Source: Euglena gracilis
Taxonomy: Eukaryota > Euglenida > Euglenophyceae > Euglenales
NCBI GenBank assembly: GCA_039621445.1
Contig: CP154957.1
Span: 32,568,399 to 32,632,398 of the forward strand
Direction of reading: 5' to 3'
DNA length: 64,000 nt
Shown: piece after piece, positions 24,101 to 33,894 of the stretch
Layout: each line of letters starts with the position of its first letter
Numbering within the stretch: position 1 is the first letter of the stretch
Translations under genes and position numbers: made by a program
Notes under the pieces: generated by a model
The model's database searches: none
Told to the model about the DNA's origin: nothing
Seen by the model: the letters and a program-made list of their open reading frames with translations, nothing else

Positions 24101-25266
24101 GGTCACCAGGATTACCCTGGAGAAGAAGTGGCGACAAAGCGCGCCATCGGATCGCAAATGGAAATCCATTGACCTTTGGTATGCCAAATGGTTAGCACTT
24201 GCTTCCGAAGTTGATGAACTTAGCGAGAAGCAAATGCGCGAACAATTCGATGCGGTTTTGTTGCATTTCACACCATCCCTCGTGAAGGATATCCATCGCG
24301 AGGAGTTGGCAGGGCATGAGATGACTCTTGCCCAACGTTGGAATTATGTGTCAAAACAACTCAAGCTCACACAAGTTTTGGGACAAATACAGTCCGCTTT
24401 CCAAACGCATCCCACCGCGGGAATCCCTGCGGGTGCGGTTAATGCGTTGCAAAAATCACCCATGTCACCAAGATCACCCACCACGGGACCGAAAACGCGG
24501 AACCAGCGTTCTTCGGACCAAGGCACGGATATACCATGCTTTTGTGCAATAAATCTGGTCACATGTCTCGGAAATGCCCGAATCCCGATGCGCGAAAGCG
24601 TATTGGAAGTCCAAGGGGCTCGACCTCCTCACGGGATCGGGTTCCTCGGCGTTTTCACGTCAATCGGGAGTTTCACGGTCTTCGGAGAACCGCTTTAGCG
24701 GTAGTAGGCCCAAGTCACCATCGCGTGATGGTCGGGAAACCCGTCCTTCTCGCGGTCGGTCACCTGGCCCCCCTGCCCGAAAACGGGATTTCAATCGCGA
24801 TTCTTCACGATCTCGTTCGCGAAGTGGATCATCCTCTTCACGCGAGTCAACGGGGAAGTCCCGATACACCGGTCATGGTCGACGGGAAACCCGTTCACCA
24901 CGACGGTTTGACGGTCGAACGGAATACCGTTCCCCCCGTTATGCGGAATCCCGCCACAAATCCCGTTGTTCACTTTGCGGTTCCAAAGATCACCACGCAT
25001 CCAAATGTCCCAGATCTCGTTCCCCCCGGCCCGGCTACGGAAATCGCGGTAAGCGCCGCGATGACCGTGGTTACTCCTCCAACCGGCAAAAGGTCGGTTT
25101 CAAGATATCTTGTTTGGAGGAGGACACCCCGGCTTCGGGCAGGGAGGGGGATGAGACCTCGGACGGGGAATTTAATGAGGCCCGAATGGCGGTGCGCTCA
25201 TTAAACTCTATCTATTCCACCAAAAAGTCCGTTGCCGGCTATGCGGCCGGTTCGGACTTGGAGTAG
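21192..25266 (+). CDS. gag: Element A gag polyprotein (two frame breaks)
   Basis: Structural protein that packages the element RNA. The ATG at 21192 opens a frame reaching 24698 (about 1170 codons). Residues about 200-700 are heptad-like and Gln/Leu/His/Glu-rich, probably coiled coil. Residues about 885-1080 resemble a Ty3-type capsid (WDGDPTTWKQFFRDWEYYW). Near 24537-24577 a CCHC zinc knuckle is readable only if the frame slips by -1 in the T run. A second -1 change near 24636 enters an Arg/Ser-rich tail with a clean CCHC knuckle (CSLCGSKDHHASKC, 24967-25008) ending at UAG 25264. The two slips could be programmed, decay, or homopolymer miscalls. Since both domains are well conserved, I favour single-base losses. 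Confidence 0.8.
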
Positions 25267-25302
25267 GGGAGCCCGAGGTCCGAGGGCACGGACCTCTGGG
25301 CT
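25264..25302 (+). promoter_or_regulatory. Gag-pol UAG codon with downstream hairpin (probable readthrough signal)
   Basis: UAG at 25264-25266 is followed three bases later by a stem-loop. AGCCC 25270-25274 pairs with GGGCT 25298-25302, and GAGGTCCG 25275-25282 pairs with CGGACCTC 25289-25296, with one bulged T and a 6-nt loop. Pol continues in the same frame. Position and stability fit stop-codon readthrough as used by some retroviruses and gypsy elements. Confidence 0.65.
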
Positions 25303-25701
25303 GATGAACAGATGGAGGTAAGACCTGATCAACCTTACCCCCCCTGCCCATCCGCCTTCACGGTCAGTACCCGGAATTATTTCGGGTCCCCTACCCCCCA
25401 CTCCACATTTCCGCTCGGAATGCTGAGCAAAGTGGGAAAGGGTTCATGGGAGAGCTGGCATGCAAACGTATTTCCGCCAGACCCTTCACTTTGCGTACCA
25501 CCAATGGAATTACTCGTCCAAGCGGAAATCCGCATTCAAAATTTCTCCACCAAAGTCAAAATTCTCATTGACACTGGTTGTCGCATTGCACTGCTCCTTC
25601 GGTTGGGGTTGATACCGACCCCGCTCTTGGTAAGCGCCAAGAAACCGATCAAAATTACAACCGCGGATAACACCCCCATGTGTGGTGGTGATTTGGGATG
25701 T
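25267..25701 (+). CDS. pol: Element A pol, 5' part: protease N-terminal half
   Basis: Continues the gag frame past the UAG. An ATG at 25312 could serve if pol is separate. The retropepsin active site is visible as VKILIDTGC, near 25553-25580. The frame is open to 25701, where the LTR of element B interrupts it. The insertion falls exactly on a codon boundary. Ignoring the insert and one copy of the 4-bp target duplication, the frame resumes at 38703 and soon shows the second protease motif, DVILGYPFL. This half is therefore a genuine pol fragment separated by insertion, not a decayed one. It probably can no longer be expressed as a full pol. Confidence 0.85.
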
Positions 25702-26175
25702 TGTTGTAACCGTGGTACCCGCCCTGGAGTTTCCAGTTCCTCGGGGCCGGCACCCCGTTGCGTAGGATCTTTAACCCTGCCCAATGTGTTTTCAATTCCC
25801 CTCGCGGCCTGTTTCAAAAATTGCATTTTCTTTTGTTTTGGTGGGTCTTTTTGGTGAAAACAGGTGGGTTGGGTGGCTCACACCTTTTCTTTGATAAAAA
25901 TTCACAAGACCAATGGCACAATACAAGCAATTCAGCAATTCCAAATCCAGCACCAATGTAATGAACCACGAAATGTCCAGGTAAGAATGATAATTGCCAC
26001 CAAGGTAATTCAATTCTTGAACTTGACAGACAAAAACAAGACAGAGCCCTGTGTAGACAGATTGGGTCAGCTGCTAATAATTCCTAATAAGATTTTCCTA
26101 ATCCTAACTGCAGAGTCATCAGGTTGGGTTGGATTAGGTTATGTTGTTTTGGGCACTCAGCACCCCTGACTCACA
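25702..26175 (-). repeat. 3' LTR of element B
   Basis: 474 bp, plus-strand ends TGTTGTAACC and GACTCACA. It seems identical to 38225-38698. The short open frames inside both copies are the same sequence twice and are not separate genes. Confidence 0.95.
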
Positions 26176-26186
26176 CTCCCCTTCCC
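26176..26186 (-). promoter_or_regulatory. Polypurine tract of element B
   Basis: On the minus strand GGGAAGGGGAG directly abuts the 3' LTR. This is the expected position for the plus-strand primer in reverse transcription. Confidence 0.75.
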
Positions 26187-27938
26187 GAAGGAGTTGTTTA
26201 CAACTCTTCACGACTCCAACAGGAAGGGGTGCGGAGTGCACTCGTTGTGAGGAGGGGGCGAGCGAGGGGACCGTTGTGGTTCAGGGTCCCCCCCCCTCAG
26301 GGGGCTGTGCCGTTCAGGTTCGTTTTATGGCCGGGGGGCTGAGTCAAATGTTCTCCTTTGGGTAGTTGGGTCTGTGCGGGGTCTGGTGTGTTGTCGCCCC
26401 CCCCCACCCACCCTAGGGCTGTTTGTCGTTGGGGGGGGGGCAGGCGCCGTTGTGAACCAAGCGCCAGCCACGGTTAAAATTTTCAGGAAATTCTTATTCC
26501 CAGGCCAGGTGAGTTGTTTTGTCACGGTCAGGGTCCTAGACAGCCGTTTTCTGTTCGGTTAGCCAATTCGGTGTCTAGGCTTGGTGTCTGTTCGGTGGGG
26601 GGTGGGTCCAGCTGGGGTCTTCCAGCCCCCCCCCCAGGCCAAGCGGTCAGGCTCCAGCCGGGGACGAATTTTAATAAAAATCAGGTGAAGGCTGGGCTTC
26701 GGTTAAAAATCAGGCTGGGTCCAGGACAATGGTTTTTTTTTGTATTTTTGATGTTTTTCTGGGGGTAGGCTGGTTTGTGCGAGGTCAGGTGCTGAGGAGG
26801 GTCCCCGCCCCCCCCCCCCAGGCCGGTGGCCCGGGGTCGGCCAGGTCTGCGTTTTTGGGTCAAAGTCAGGTTCCCCTTCCACCGTTTGCCCAGTTTTGGC
26901 TGGCTGCCACGGTTGGGGTTGGGGGCTGTGTTTTGTTGTTCTTTGTTTTACAGGTAGGCTGGCCAAGTTCAGGGGTGAAGGTTCGTTCTCCACGGGGGGG
27001 TCCCATCCCAACCCACTACAACAACGATGAAGAATTGAAGAATGGATTGATTGGCAGAAGAGAGGCACTTGAGGTCAGTGAATTCGGGTCGGGTCGGGTC
27101 TTGTCAGGTCCGTTGGGCTGGTTCGAGTTGAGCTGGCCAGCGGTTCGGGTTCAGGTGGGCTGGCCAGGGGGCTGCCCAGGCCCGTTTTGTCGTTTTCAGT
27201 CAGGCAGGTTTTGTCAGTGGTGTACAGGTTCATGTCGGACTTGGGTGTGCAGCTTGAGAATTTGGTCAGGGTCGTAAATCAGCTCGGAAGTTCGGTCGTG
27301 AAGTCTCTTTCAGGTTTGTCAAGTGTTTTCGGGTCCCGCCGCAAGGCTCTGAGTATACAGGCGGGGCCCATGGGGGCACCCGCGCCTTGCGAGGGGGGGT
27401 TCACCCGTTACCGGTGCAGCAACTCCGCTACCCACCACAGTTTCTTGGGGAGATTGTCGTCGGCTGGAGGGGGGCGGTGAGGGGGGTCGTGGGCTGCGGG
27501 GGGGTGTTGCTGGGGGGCTGTCCAGGGGCAGCGATACCCCCCGGAAACTGCCCGGGCTGGAGCAGACTGAGCGTCTCCGCCGCCGCGGAGGGCTCGGTGG
27601 CTCCGGCTGTGGGGGGTTCGGGCTGGGGCTCCGCTGTGGGGGTGGCTGTGGGGGCTCGTGAGGGGGTTGAGGTGAGGGTTGTCGTGGGGGTTGGTATGGC
27701 GGTGGGGGGCGGTATGGTGGTGGGGGTGGCCTCGTTTGCGTTGGTGTTGAAGTTCGGAGGCATAGGGGGGAAGGAAGTTGGGCCTCAAGGGCACGTAGGG
27801 GTGGGGGTAGTATGGTGGGGATGGTGAAGGGGACTGGTCGAGGTTGGTGTGGGTGGTAGGGTTGGGGTTGGCGACGGGGTCGTTGGGGGTGGCGACGTGG
27901 CGGCATCTGTGAGAGAGTGCAGGGGTATGCGACATGTG
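26187..27938 (-). other. Element B 3' region, no clear gene
   Basis: Between the chromodomain stop and the polypurine tract. Minus-strand frames at 27319-28050 are long but consist of Pro/His/Ser/Thr/Ala low complexity and have no domain; they may be untranslated. The rest is GT-rich with poly-C and poly-G runs and many CAGGT words. Unusually long for a gypsy 3' region. Confidence 0.5.
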
Positions 27939-30492
27939 TCACTCCATCCCATCGAGCAACTCTCTCACATCCACAGCCAGGTCCCGTTTCTTGCAATATT
28001 GGACCACATCCTTGTTTGTTCGGAGGAAGAAGTGGTTCAGGGGTTCCCACTGAGTGTCAGACGGGTCCCAGTTTTTCCACTGAATCAAAAATTGAAGTTT
28101 TCCGTCTTTTTGTGCGGTGGTTCAGCACTTTGTCAACCTCCCATTCGTCAGGTCCGACCTCCAACTCCTGTGCCTTGCCCGACCAAAAGTAGAGGGGGAC
28201 AGGGGTTGTGTTGTAGAGGTCCTCCACGTGGGGTTTGAGTTGTGAACGGTGGGCAGGTTGTCGGTTTCCAGGTCGTAGTTCAACCACGTAGGAGTGTTGT
28301 CCAACCCGTTCCAACACCACCGCAGGTCCTTTCCACTTCGGTTCGAGTTTGTCGGTACCAGGTTGTCTTTCGGGTTGATACCAGACTTTGGAACCGATTT
28401 CCAAGGCAGGTGGTTCTCTGCGTTTTTGGTTCACCGTTTCAGCCCGTTCACGCTGTTTTTCGTTCAGGACCAGGCTCACCCACTGGTCTTGTTCTTTCAT
28501 CCTTTCCAAGAACGTTGTGGCCCCTTCCGCTTCCTTTTGTGGTTGGTATGGCAATCCCGCCAACGGTCTGTGCCTGCCAAACACAATTTCGTACGGTGAC
28601 AATCCCGTTTCACCTGGGACGTCGTGTAGGGCCCTCAAGGCGTTCGGTAGGAGTTCAACCCAGGGTACCCCTTTTTCAGCAGCCAGTTTTGCCAGTTTTC
28701 GGAGGACTTGTTGACCCGCTACCTCAGCCCGTCCGTTGGCTTGGTGGTGGTATGCCTGCCCGTACGCCACACGGACCCCGTGGGCAGCACACAGTGTTTT
28801 CCACCAACCGGCTGTGAAGTGGGAGCCCCGGTCGGAGCTCACCACCGAGGGTATCCCAAAAATTCCCCACTGTTTGTACATTTCCTTTCCAACCTTTTCT
28901 GCTGTGAGTCCCTTCGCCAGGTGGGGGGTTGCAACCATCCACCCACTCAGCCTGTCCACACACAACGCCAACGTGTCGTATTTTTTCCCTTCAAAGGTCG
29001 TTTCAGGTAGTGAGAACAAATCGATGGCAACACTGTCCATCAGGTGTGCAGGAATCGGTGTCGGTTCAATGGGGCACTTGTATGGTAGGTGGCTGGGTTC
29101 TGTTGCTTGGCAGGTTTCACACATGGTCATCATTTTGCCTGTCAGTTTTTTTGCATCCTGGTGGTCCGCAAACGCAAACCACCTTCCCATCTGGTCCCAC
29201 AGTCGGGCTGACCCTGGGTGCCCGGCTGTTTCGTGATGTTCCCGAATTACGTTTCCAGTCAACCCACTTGGTACACACAGGAGACCGTTTTTGTAGAGCC
29301 TGCCGTTGTCGAATCGGTACCCGTCAGGCCAGTTTTTGAACCCCGTTTCCTTCAGGTCCTTGAGCACAGGTCCCCACCTTGGGCAACTTTCGTACTCGTT
29401 CTTCCATTCCCTGTCCATCACCCCTTTCGGTTCCCCCTGTTGAAGCTCCGGGGCGTGCACTCCCCTTGATGGAGGTCCAACGGGTGTCCCCGTTGAGGAT
29501 GACGCACCTTGCGCGTCCTGTTGTTTTGTTGAGTCTGTTGTTGTTAGGGGTTCCACAGGGTCCTCTTCCAGGGGTCTTCGCCTTGGTGGGTCTTCCTCAG
29601 TGGATGGTCCCTCGGCCGTGTTTGAATTTTCTGGGGTTTTGTTTTTTGGTTGGTCTGGTCGGATCAGGTTTCCTGCCTCATCCGTGGTCTCCCTTGGGGT
29701 TGCCTCAGCCAGTTTTTTGCTTGGTTCCACCACAGTCGTTTCCTTCACAACCCATTTCTTTGTCGTTTTTGCAGGTTTTTGAGGTGTTTTTGAAATTTTT
29801 TGAGGGGTGTCACCGTTTTCCGTTGAACCAGGCACTGTGGGCGAATCTTCACCCGTTTTGGCTCCCCCCCTTGTTGTGACGGCCACAGTGACGGGTTCTT
29901 GAAGTTGTTTTTGTGCCTGTGTCAGGTCTGCCACGTTGATCACCATACAAGTTTTCTGTTCCTTTTCCTCCTGTTTGATGATTTCTTTCATGAGTCGGTC
30001 GTCCTCCTCACTCCCGTGGATACTCACGTCGGCGAATGCCTGTGAGGCGGGGTAGGCCCACCTACTCAAGGCATCGGCGACCGTGTTGTCTTTGCCAGGT
30101 ACGTATGCAACGGTTATGTCGAACCGCGAAAGCAGTTCGTGCCACCTAGCCCTACGTCCAGCTGGTCCACTGGGGGTGTCCAGCGCCTCCGTTGCCCATG
30201 CCTCAATGGACTTGTGGTCCGTCAACACCAGTACCGGTTGCATTCCTATCCAGGAAGCCCATTTTTGCAGGGCCAGGATCACTGCGTAGGTCTCCTTCTC
30301 CCTAGGAGACCACGAGCGAACCTGCCCAGGTGTCAGTTTTCGTGAACAGAAAGCTACGGGTACTGTTTTTTTGGTCATGGCTGTTGTTGGGTCTGGTTTT
30401 TCTGCAGTGTCCTCCGCAAATTGTTCCAGAGCCGCACCTACGGCTCTGCCACTTGCATCCACCCTGAGTATGAACGGTTTGTCTGGGTTCAC
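27939..30492 (-). CDS. pol: Element B pol: RNase H, integrase and chromodomain
   Basis: The main frame runs from 30492 to 28057. RNase H is at residues about 8-155 (FILRVDASG; ending IVTYVPGKDNTVADALSR-like). The integrase has an HHCC zinc finger (HETAGHPG near 29236, CETCQ), then a catalytic Asp (VAIDLF, about 29020), Asp (SSDRGSHF, about 28825) and Glu (NGRAEV, about 28730). An SH3-like C-terminal domain follows. The chromodomain begins in this frame (EWEVDKVL). Its core, an LIQWKNW-type segment ending WEPLNHF, is reached only by changing frame near 28110, at a run of A, and then runs to TGA at 27939-27941. Chromodomains target integration to modified histones. The upstream junction with the RT frame also needs a frame change, between about 30545 and 30606. 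Confidence 0.88.
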
Positions 30493-30605
30493 CGTTTGCA
30501 GTTTCAGGCTTCCGAGCAGTTTTTCTTTGATGGTCTGGAAGGCTGTTCTTTCTTTTTCACCGAAAAAACACAGGTGTCAGGCTTCCTTTCTTCCTTGTCC
30601 CTTTT

Positions 30606-31805
30606 TCACTTCAGTTTTTCCATTAGGTCTGCAGCCAATTCCGCATCCCCTCGGACGTATGACTCGTAATAGTTTGTGAATCCCAGGAATGCCCGCAGGG
30701 CTTTGACTGTTTTGGATTCCTCCCATTTTTCCAAGGCCATCAGTTTCCCAGGTGCAGGTTTTCGTTGTCCACCACCGAGCACGTGTCCACAGAATTCCAC
30801 CTCTTTCACGAAAAATTTGCATTTCTTGATGTCTGCCACGTGCTGCTGTTTTTTCAGTGCCTCCATCACCCTTCTGATGTCCTTGTCGTGTTGTTCGAGG
30901 GTTTTTTCTTCAGTTCCCTGCCACATGGTTCCTACGATTATGTCGTCCATGTAGGGTTTGCAATCTCCTCTACCTCCTCCTGGCTGTACTCCATCACCCT
31001 CTTGAAATTCGGTACACCGTTTTTCATTCCCATGTCCACCTCTCTCCACTGTTTTGTTCCCTTTGGGTGTGCTGCAGCAGGTGTAGGGTCTGGACTCTGT
31101 TCTCAGTGGCACCTGGTGGAAGGCGTCTTTCAGGTCCAGTACACTGTACAGGGCCCGTTGTCCTTGTTGAACTAGGATGTCTTCTATCCTAGGGAGGGGA
31201 TGGGCGTCTGTGATTGTTGCCTCGTTCAGTGCTCTGAAATCCACCACCCCTCTCCATTTTCCACCTTTTTTGGCCACCACGAACGTGGGGCTGGACCAGT
31301 CACTCCTCCCGTCTTCCACTTTCAGGTCCCTAACCCATTCGTCCACCATGTCGATGAGTGCCTGTCGGCGTTCTCCTGTCATGTGGATGGGTCTTTGCTT
31401 TTTCGCCACTGTTCCAGGTTTCAGTTCGATTTTCCCATAACCCAGTGGTCCGCGTTCTGGGGGGTCTGGGTAGATTTTGTCTCGCAAGACCACTCCTTCA
31501 TAGTCCTGCCGCAGTTTTTTCACCAGTTCTGCCACCTTTTCGCCTTGTGTTTCCTGTCCTTCTGGCACCACCACAACACCGTGAACCCTGTCAGATTTCT
31601 TTGCCGATTTCTGAAGTTGTTTTGCCAGTGTTTCCAGTGTTGTTTCGTCTTCAAACAGTTTTTCCTCGTCCTGGCCCGCTTCAGCAGGAATCTGCAAATT
31701 CATTGCCCGCACTGCCGAAATGTTTTTCTGAAGTTGGTGTATTTTCCGTTCCCTGTGTTTTTGTTCCTTCAGCTGGTGCCAACTGGACAGGCCGCAGTGG
31801 TTCAC
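30606..31805 (-). CDS. pol: Element B pol: reverse transcriptase
   Basis: Copies the element RNA into DNA. Conserved RT features in order: WSSPTFVVAKKGGKWRGVVD (fingers), LDLKDAFHQVPL (first catalytic Asp) and PYMDDIIVG at 30942-30953 (catalytic Asp pair), then FCGHVLGGGQRKPAPGKL and a connection domain. Between about 31060 and 30965 the frame shifts out and back. The other frame supplies the expected segment (GMKNGVPNF), so two compensating single-base differences lie there. The ORF overlaps the protease ORF by 125 nt in the +1 frame, which could be programmed frameshifting or another indel. Confidence 0.88.
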   Translation of the reverse strand: MNHCGLSSWHQLKEQKHRERKIHQLQKNISAVRAMNLQIPAEAGQDEEKLFEDETTLETLAKQLQKSAKKSDRVHGVVVVPEGQETQGEKVAELVKKLRQDYEGVVLRDKIYPDPPERGPLGYGKIELKPGTVAKKQRPIHMTGERRQALIDMVDEWVRDLKVEDGRSDWSSPTFVVAKKGGKWRGVVDFRALNEATITDAHPLPRIEDILVQQGQRALYSVLDLKDAFHQVPLRTESRPYTCCSTPKGNKTVERGGHGNEKRCTEFQEGDGVQPGGGRGDCKPYMDDIIVGTMWQGTEEKTLEQHDKDIRRVMEALKKQQHVADIKKCKFFVKEVEFCGHVLGGGQRKPAPGKLMALEKWEESKTVKALRAFLGFTNYYESYVRGDAELAADLMEKLK

Positions 31806-33894
31806 CTATGAGGGCCAGTGATTGTAGGTGTGGAAAAACCCCCAGTTGGTGTTGTTCCATCCACGGATACCCGAGGATGGCATCCACTTGGATGTCGGCG
31901 TCATGGAATGTTCCAATGGTGGACCATTCCCTTGTTCTGTCCGTGTTGTGCACCCGTGATGAAAACTGCAGTTCCAGTGTGACTTCGTGTAGTCCTCCTT
32001 CCATCCTTGTTCCGTCCGCTGTGATCAGGGCCAAGGGTTTTTGTGAACGTCTGAAATTTTGTTGGGGAATCAGGTTCTTTTTCACCAGGTTTGCCTGTGC
32101 TCCCGTGTCAATCAGGGCCTGTAGGAACATTTTTTTGCCGTCCGGCAACACAGCACGGACTTCGATGAGGAGTTGTTTAGCCTTCTTTCTGCTGATGACC
32201 TGCCCCAGCAGGAGTTTGGACACCGGTTCACACAGTCGTTTTGGAAGCCGAATGTTTTGGTCTGGTTCTGTTTTGTCAGTTGAATCTGAGTTTGGCTGTC
32301 GACCTGTCAGTTCTGGGCTGGGCTGTGAGAGCATGTTTTGTCGTGCAGTCTGGGCAGGGCTGGGCTGCTGCAGCGGTTGTTGCTGCGCGGCCTGGGCTTG
32401 GCTGGTTTGCCGTAGCCGTTCGTGGAACCCCGCCAGGTCCTGAATCAGTTGTTCTGGGATCCTGAATTTTTTGAAGGCTGGAATGTTGTGTTTGTTGCTG
32501 AGTTTCACCAGGTGACCACCACCGTTCGGGTCCAGGTTCTTGCAGGTTTTCCCGTCACACCGTTTTGCTGGTACCTGCAGGATGTCAGGGCTGCCCCAGA
32601 TTCGTGTTGGTTTTTTGTAACCCCAGTCTGTGTATTGACAGTAATCCACGTCAATGTACGGGTACGGTTTCATGTAATCTCGTTTTCCCAGGTATCCGTA
32701 CCTTGGGTTTTCCAACCACCATTTCTGCGGCTGCAGAAATTCCACAATTTCCAGGGCTTTCTTTGCAAGGCTGTCTCCCTTTTCCAGGTTTCTGGGTCTT
32801 GTCGTCAGGGCAATGCTGAATTCTGTGCAGGGAACCCCACACACCACCGTGTGGAATTCACCAGGTTTGAAATGTTTTCTGAAGTCCCAGTCCAGTACGT
32901 CCACCTGGTAATCCGCTTTCCACCTGGGGTCTGAATCCACCGTCACCACCTGGAAACCCATTTTTTCATACACCTTGCTGACCGATTTTGTTCCACAGAA
33001 CAGGTCCAGCATTTTTGGTTTTGGTTTTTCTGCTGTGGCCCGTTCTGGTGTCGCTGTGGCTGCCTCCTGCAGTTTTCTGATGTGTTTCTGTGGTTTTTCT
33101 GTCCCCAAGTCGGTTTTTTGTTCACCACCCTCCACCTCGTCCTCCACTGGCGGGTACTCGTGGGCTGTGCCGAACCTCACCTTGGATGTCGGATGTAGGG
33201 GGGTGAAGTGTTTGTGGAAACCTGGTAGGTACTTGCACCGTGTTTTGTGTCCGCATACCAAAAACACTTCCACATGCCACGGTGTATTCCTGCAGTTCTT
33301 GTCACCCTGTCCGAACAGTTTTGTTCCCGCTGGGATGAACATTGACATCACTGCCAGTTTTTTGATTTCTCCGTACCATTTTCTGTGAACCCATCTGGGT
33401 ACCATGAGGAGTGCATGGGCCTCGTCTGTTTGAATTTTTCTCACCACCTGTGAAATTTTGCTGAATGGTGGGTTCATCCACAGCAGTTTTCCGTGCCAGT
33501 CTTTTTCAAATGCGTCTGTGCCCTCAGGGCTGCCAGATCCCCACCACTGCGGGAATCTTTTGTTTTTTTCCGTTGCAAAGGCGTCCAGCTGGGGCTGGAC
33601 CCCGAAGTGTGAGAGAATTTCTGTCATTTTTTCTTCCTTCACGTGGTAGTTTTCAGACACCCACCGTGAAGCTGCTCTGCCGAACCTGCAGCTGACCTGT
33701 TCCCTTTTCGGTTCTGGGCTGTGGAGTCGTTTTTTTGTCAGGATGTTTTTCTTTTGGGGTTTTTTCTTACCTCCCTTACCCAGTGTGTATGACCGCTGCG
33801 GCTCTGGACCTGGTTCCCTTGTTTTGTTTTGTTGTTTCGGTTGTGTCTGCAGAGAGTCGCCCCTCTCGTCCCCTACCCTCAGGCCGCAGCCCCT
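31681..33894 (-). CDS. Element B pol N-terminus: DAM-like domain, C5-cytosine methyltransferase domain, aspartic protease
   Basis: In the same frame as gag and open back to the gag TGA; residues are numbered from 33660. Residues about 20-120 match the DAM-like adenine methyltransferase fold of DIRS elements: LDAFATEKNKRFPQWW, then LLWMNPPFSK with an intact NPPF catalytic motif (33463-33474), then ALLMVPRW. Residues about 215-415 show C5-methyltransferase motifs: I MLDLFCGT (217-224), IV GVPCTEFS with the catalytic Cys at 278 (about 32829), VI WWLENPRYG, VIII-like DYCQYTDWGYKKPTRIWG, and a C-terminal Arg/Leu helix. The ENP form of motif VI resembles phage-type Dcm rather than ENV host enzymes. 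Residues about 497-620 are a retropepsin (LQALIDTGAQANL, later DAILGYPWM). The C5 domain likely methylates CG or other cytosines in DNA. Activity of either domain is inference. Confidence 0.88.
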   Translation of the reverse strand, partial: RGCGLRVGDERGDSLQTQPKQQNKTREPGPEPQRSYTLGKGGKKKPQKKNILTKKRLHSPEPKREQVSCRFGRAASRWVSENYHVKEEKMTEILSHFGVQPQLDAFATEKNKRFPQWWGSGSPEGTDAFEKDWHGKLLWMNPPFSKISQVVRKIQTDEAHALLMVPRWVHRKWYGEIKKLAVMSMFIPAGTKLFGQGDKNCRNTPWHVEVFLVCGHKTRCKYLPGFHKHFTPLHPTSKVRFGTAHEYPPVEDEVEGGEQKTDLGTEKPQKHIRKLQEAATATPERATAEKPKPKMLDLFCGTKSVSKVYEKMGFQVVTVDSDPRWKADYQVDVLDWDFRKHFKPGEFHTVVCGVPCTEFSIALTTRPRNLEKGDSLAKKALEIVEFLQPQKWWLENPRYGYLGKRDYMKPYPYIDVDYCQYTDWGYKKPTRIWGSPDILQVPAKRCDGKTCKNLDPNGGGHLVKLSNKHNIPAFKKFRIPEQLIQDLAGFHERLRQTSQAQAAQQQPLQQPSPAQTARQNMLSQPSPELTGRQPNSDSTDKTEPDQNIRLPKRLCEPVSKLLLGQVISRKKAKQLLIEVRAVLPDGKKMFLQALIDTGAQANLVKKNLIPQQNFRRSQKPLALITADGTRMEGGLHEVTLELQFSSRVHNTDRTREWSTIGTFHDADIQVDAILGYPWMEQHQLGVFPHLQSLALIGEPLRPVQLAPAEGTKTQGTENTPTSEKHFGSAGNEFADSC

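Noticed and set aside
25792-26169. Small frames repeated at 38315-38692
   Set aside because: The same LTR sequence twice; only the gag start at 38349 has a plausible role.
27319-28050. Proline/histidine-rich minus-strand ORFs after the element B integrase
   Set aside because: Low complexity in several overlapping frames and downstream of the chromodomain stop; not supported as a gene.
31200-32443. Plus-strand frames of 200-360 codons over element B
   Set aside because: Antisense shadows of the protease/RT frames; no domains, and composition is complementary to the real genes.
32400-33050. C5-methyltransferase domain as a captured host gene fragment inserted by chance
   Set aside because: It is in frame with the DAM-like domain and protease in one open frame, without introns, so it is an integral part of pol.
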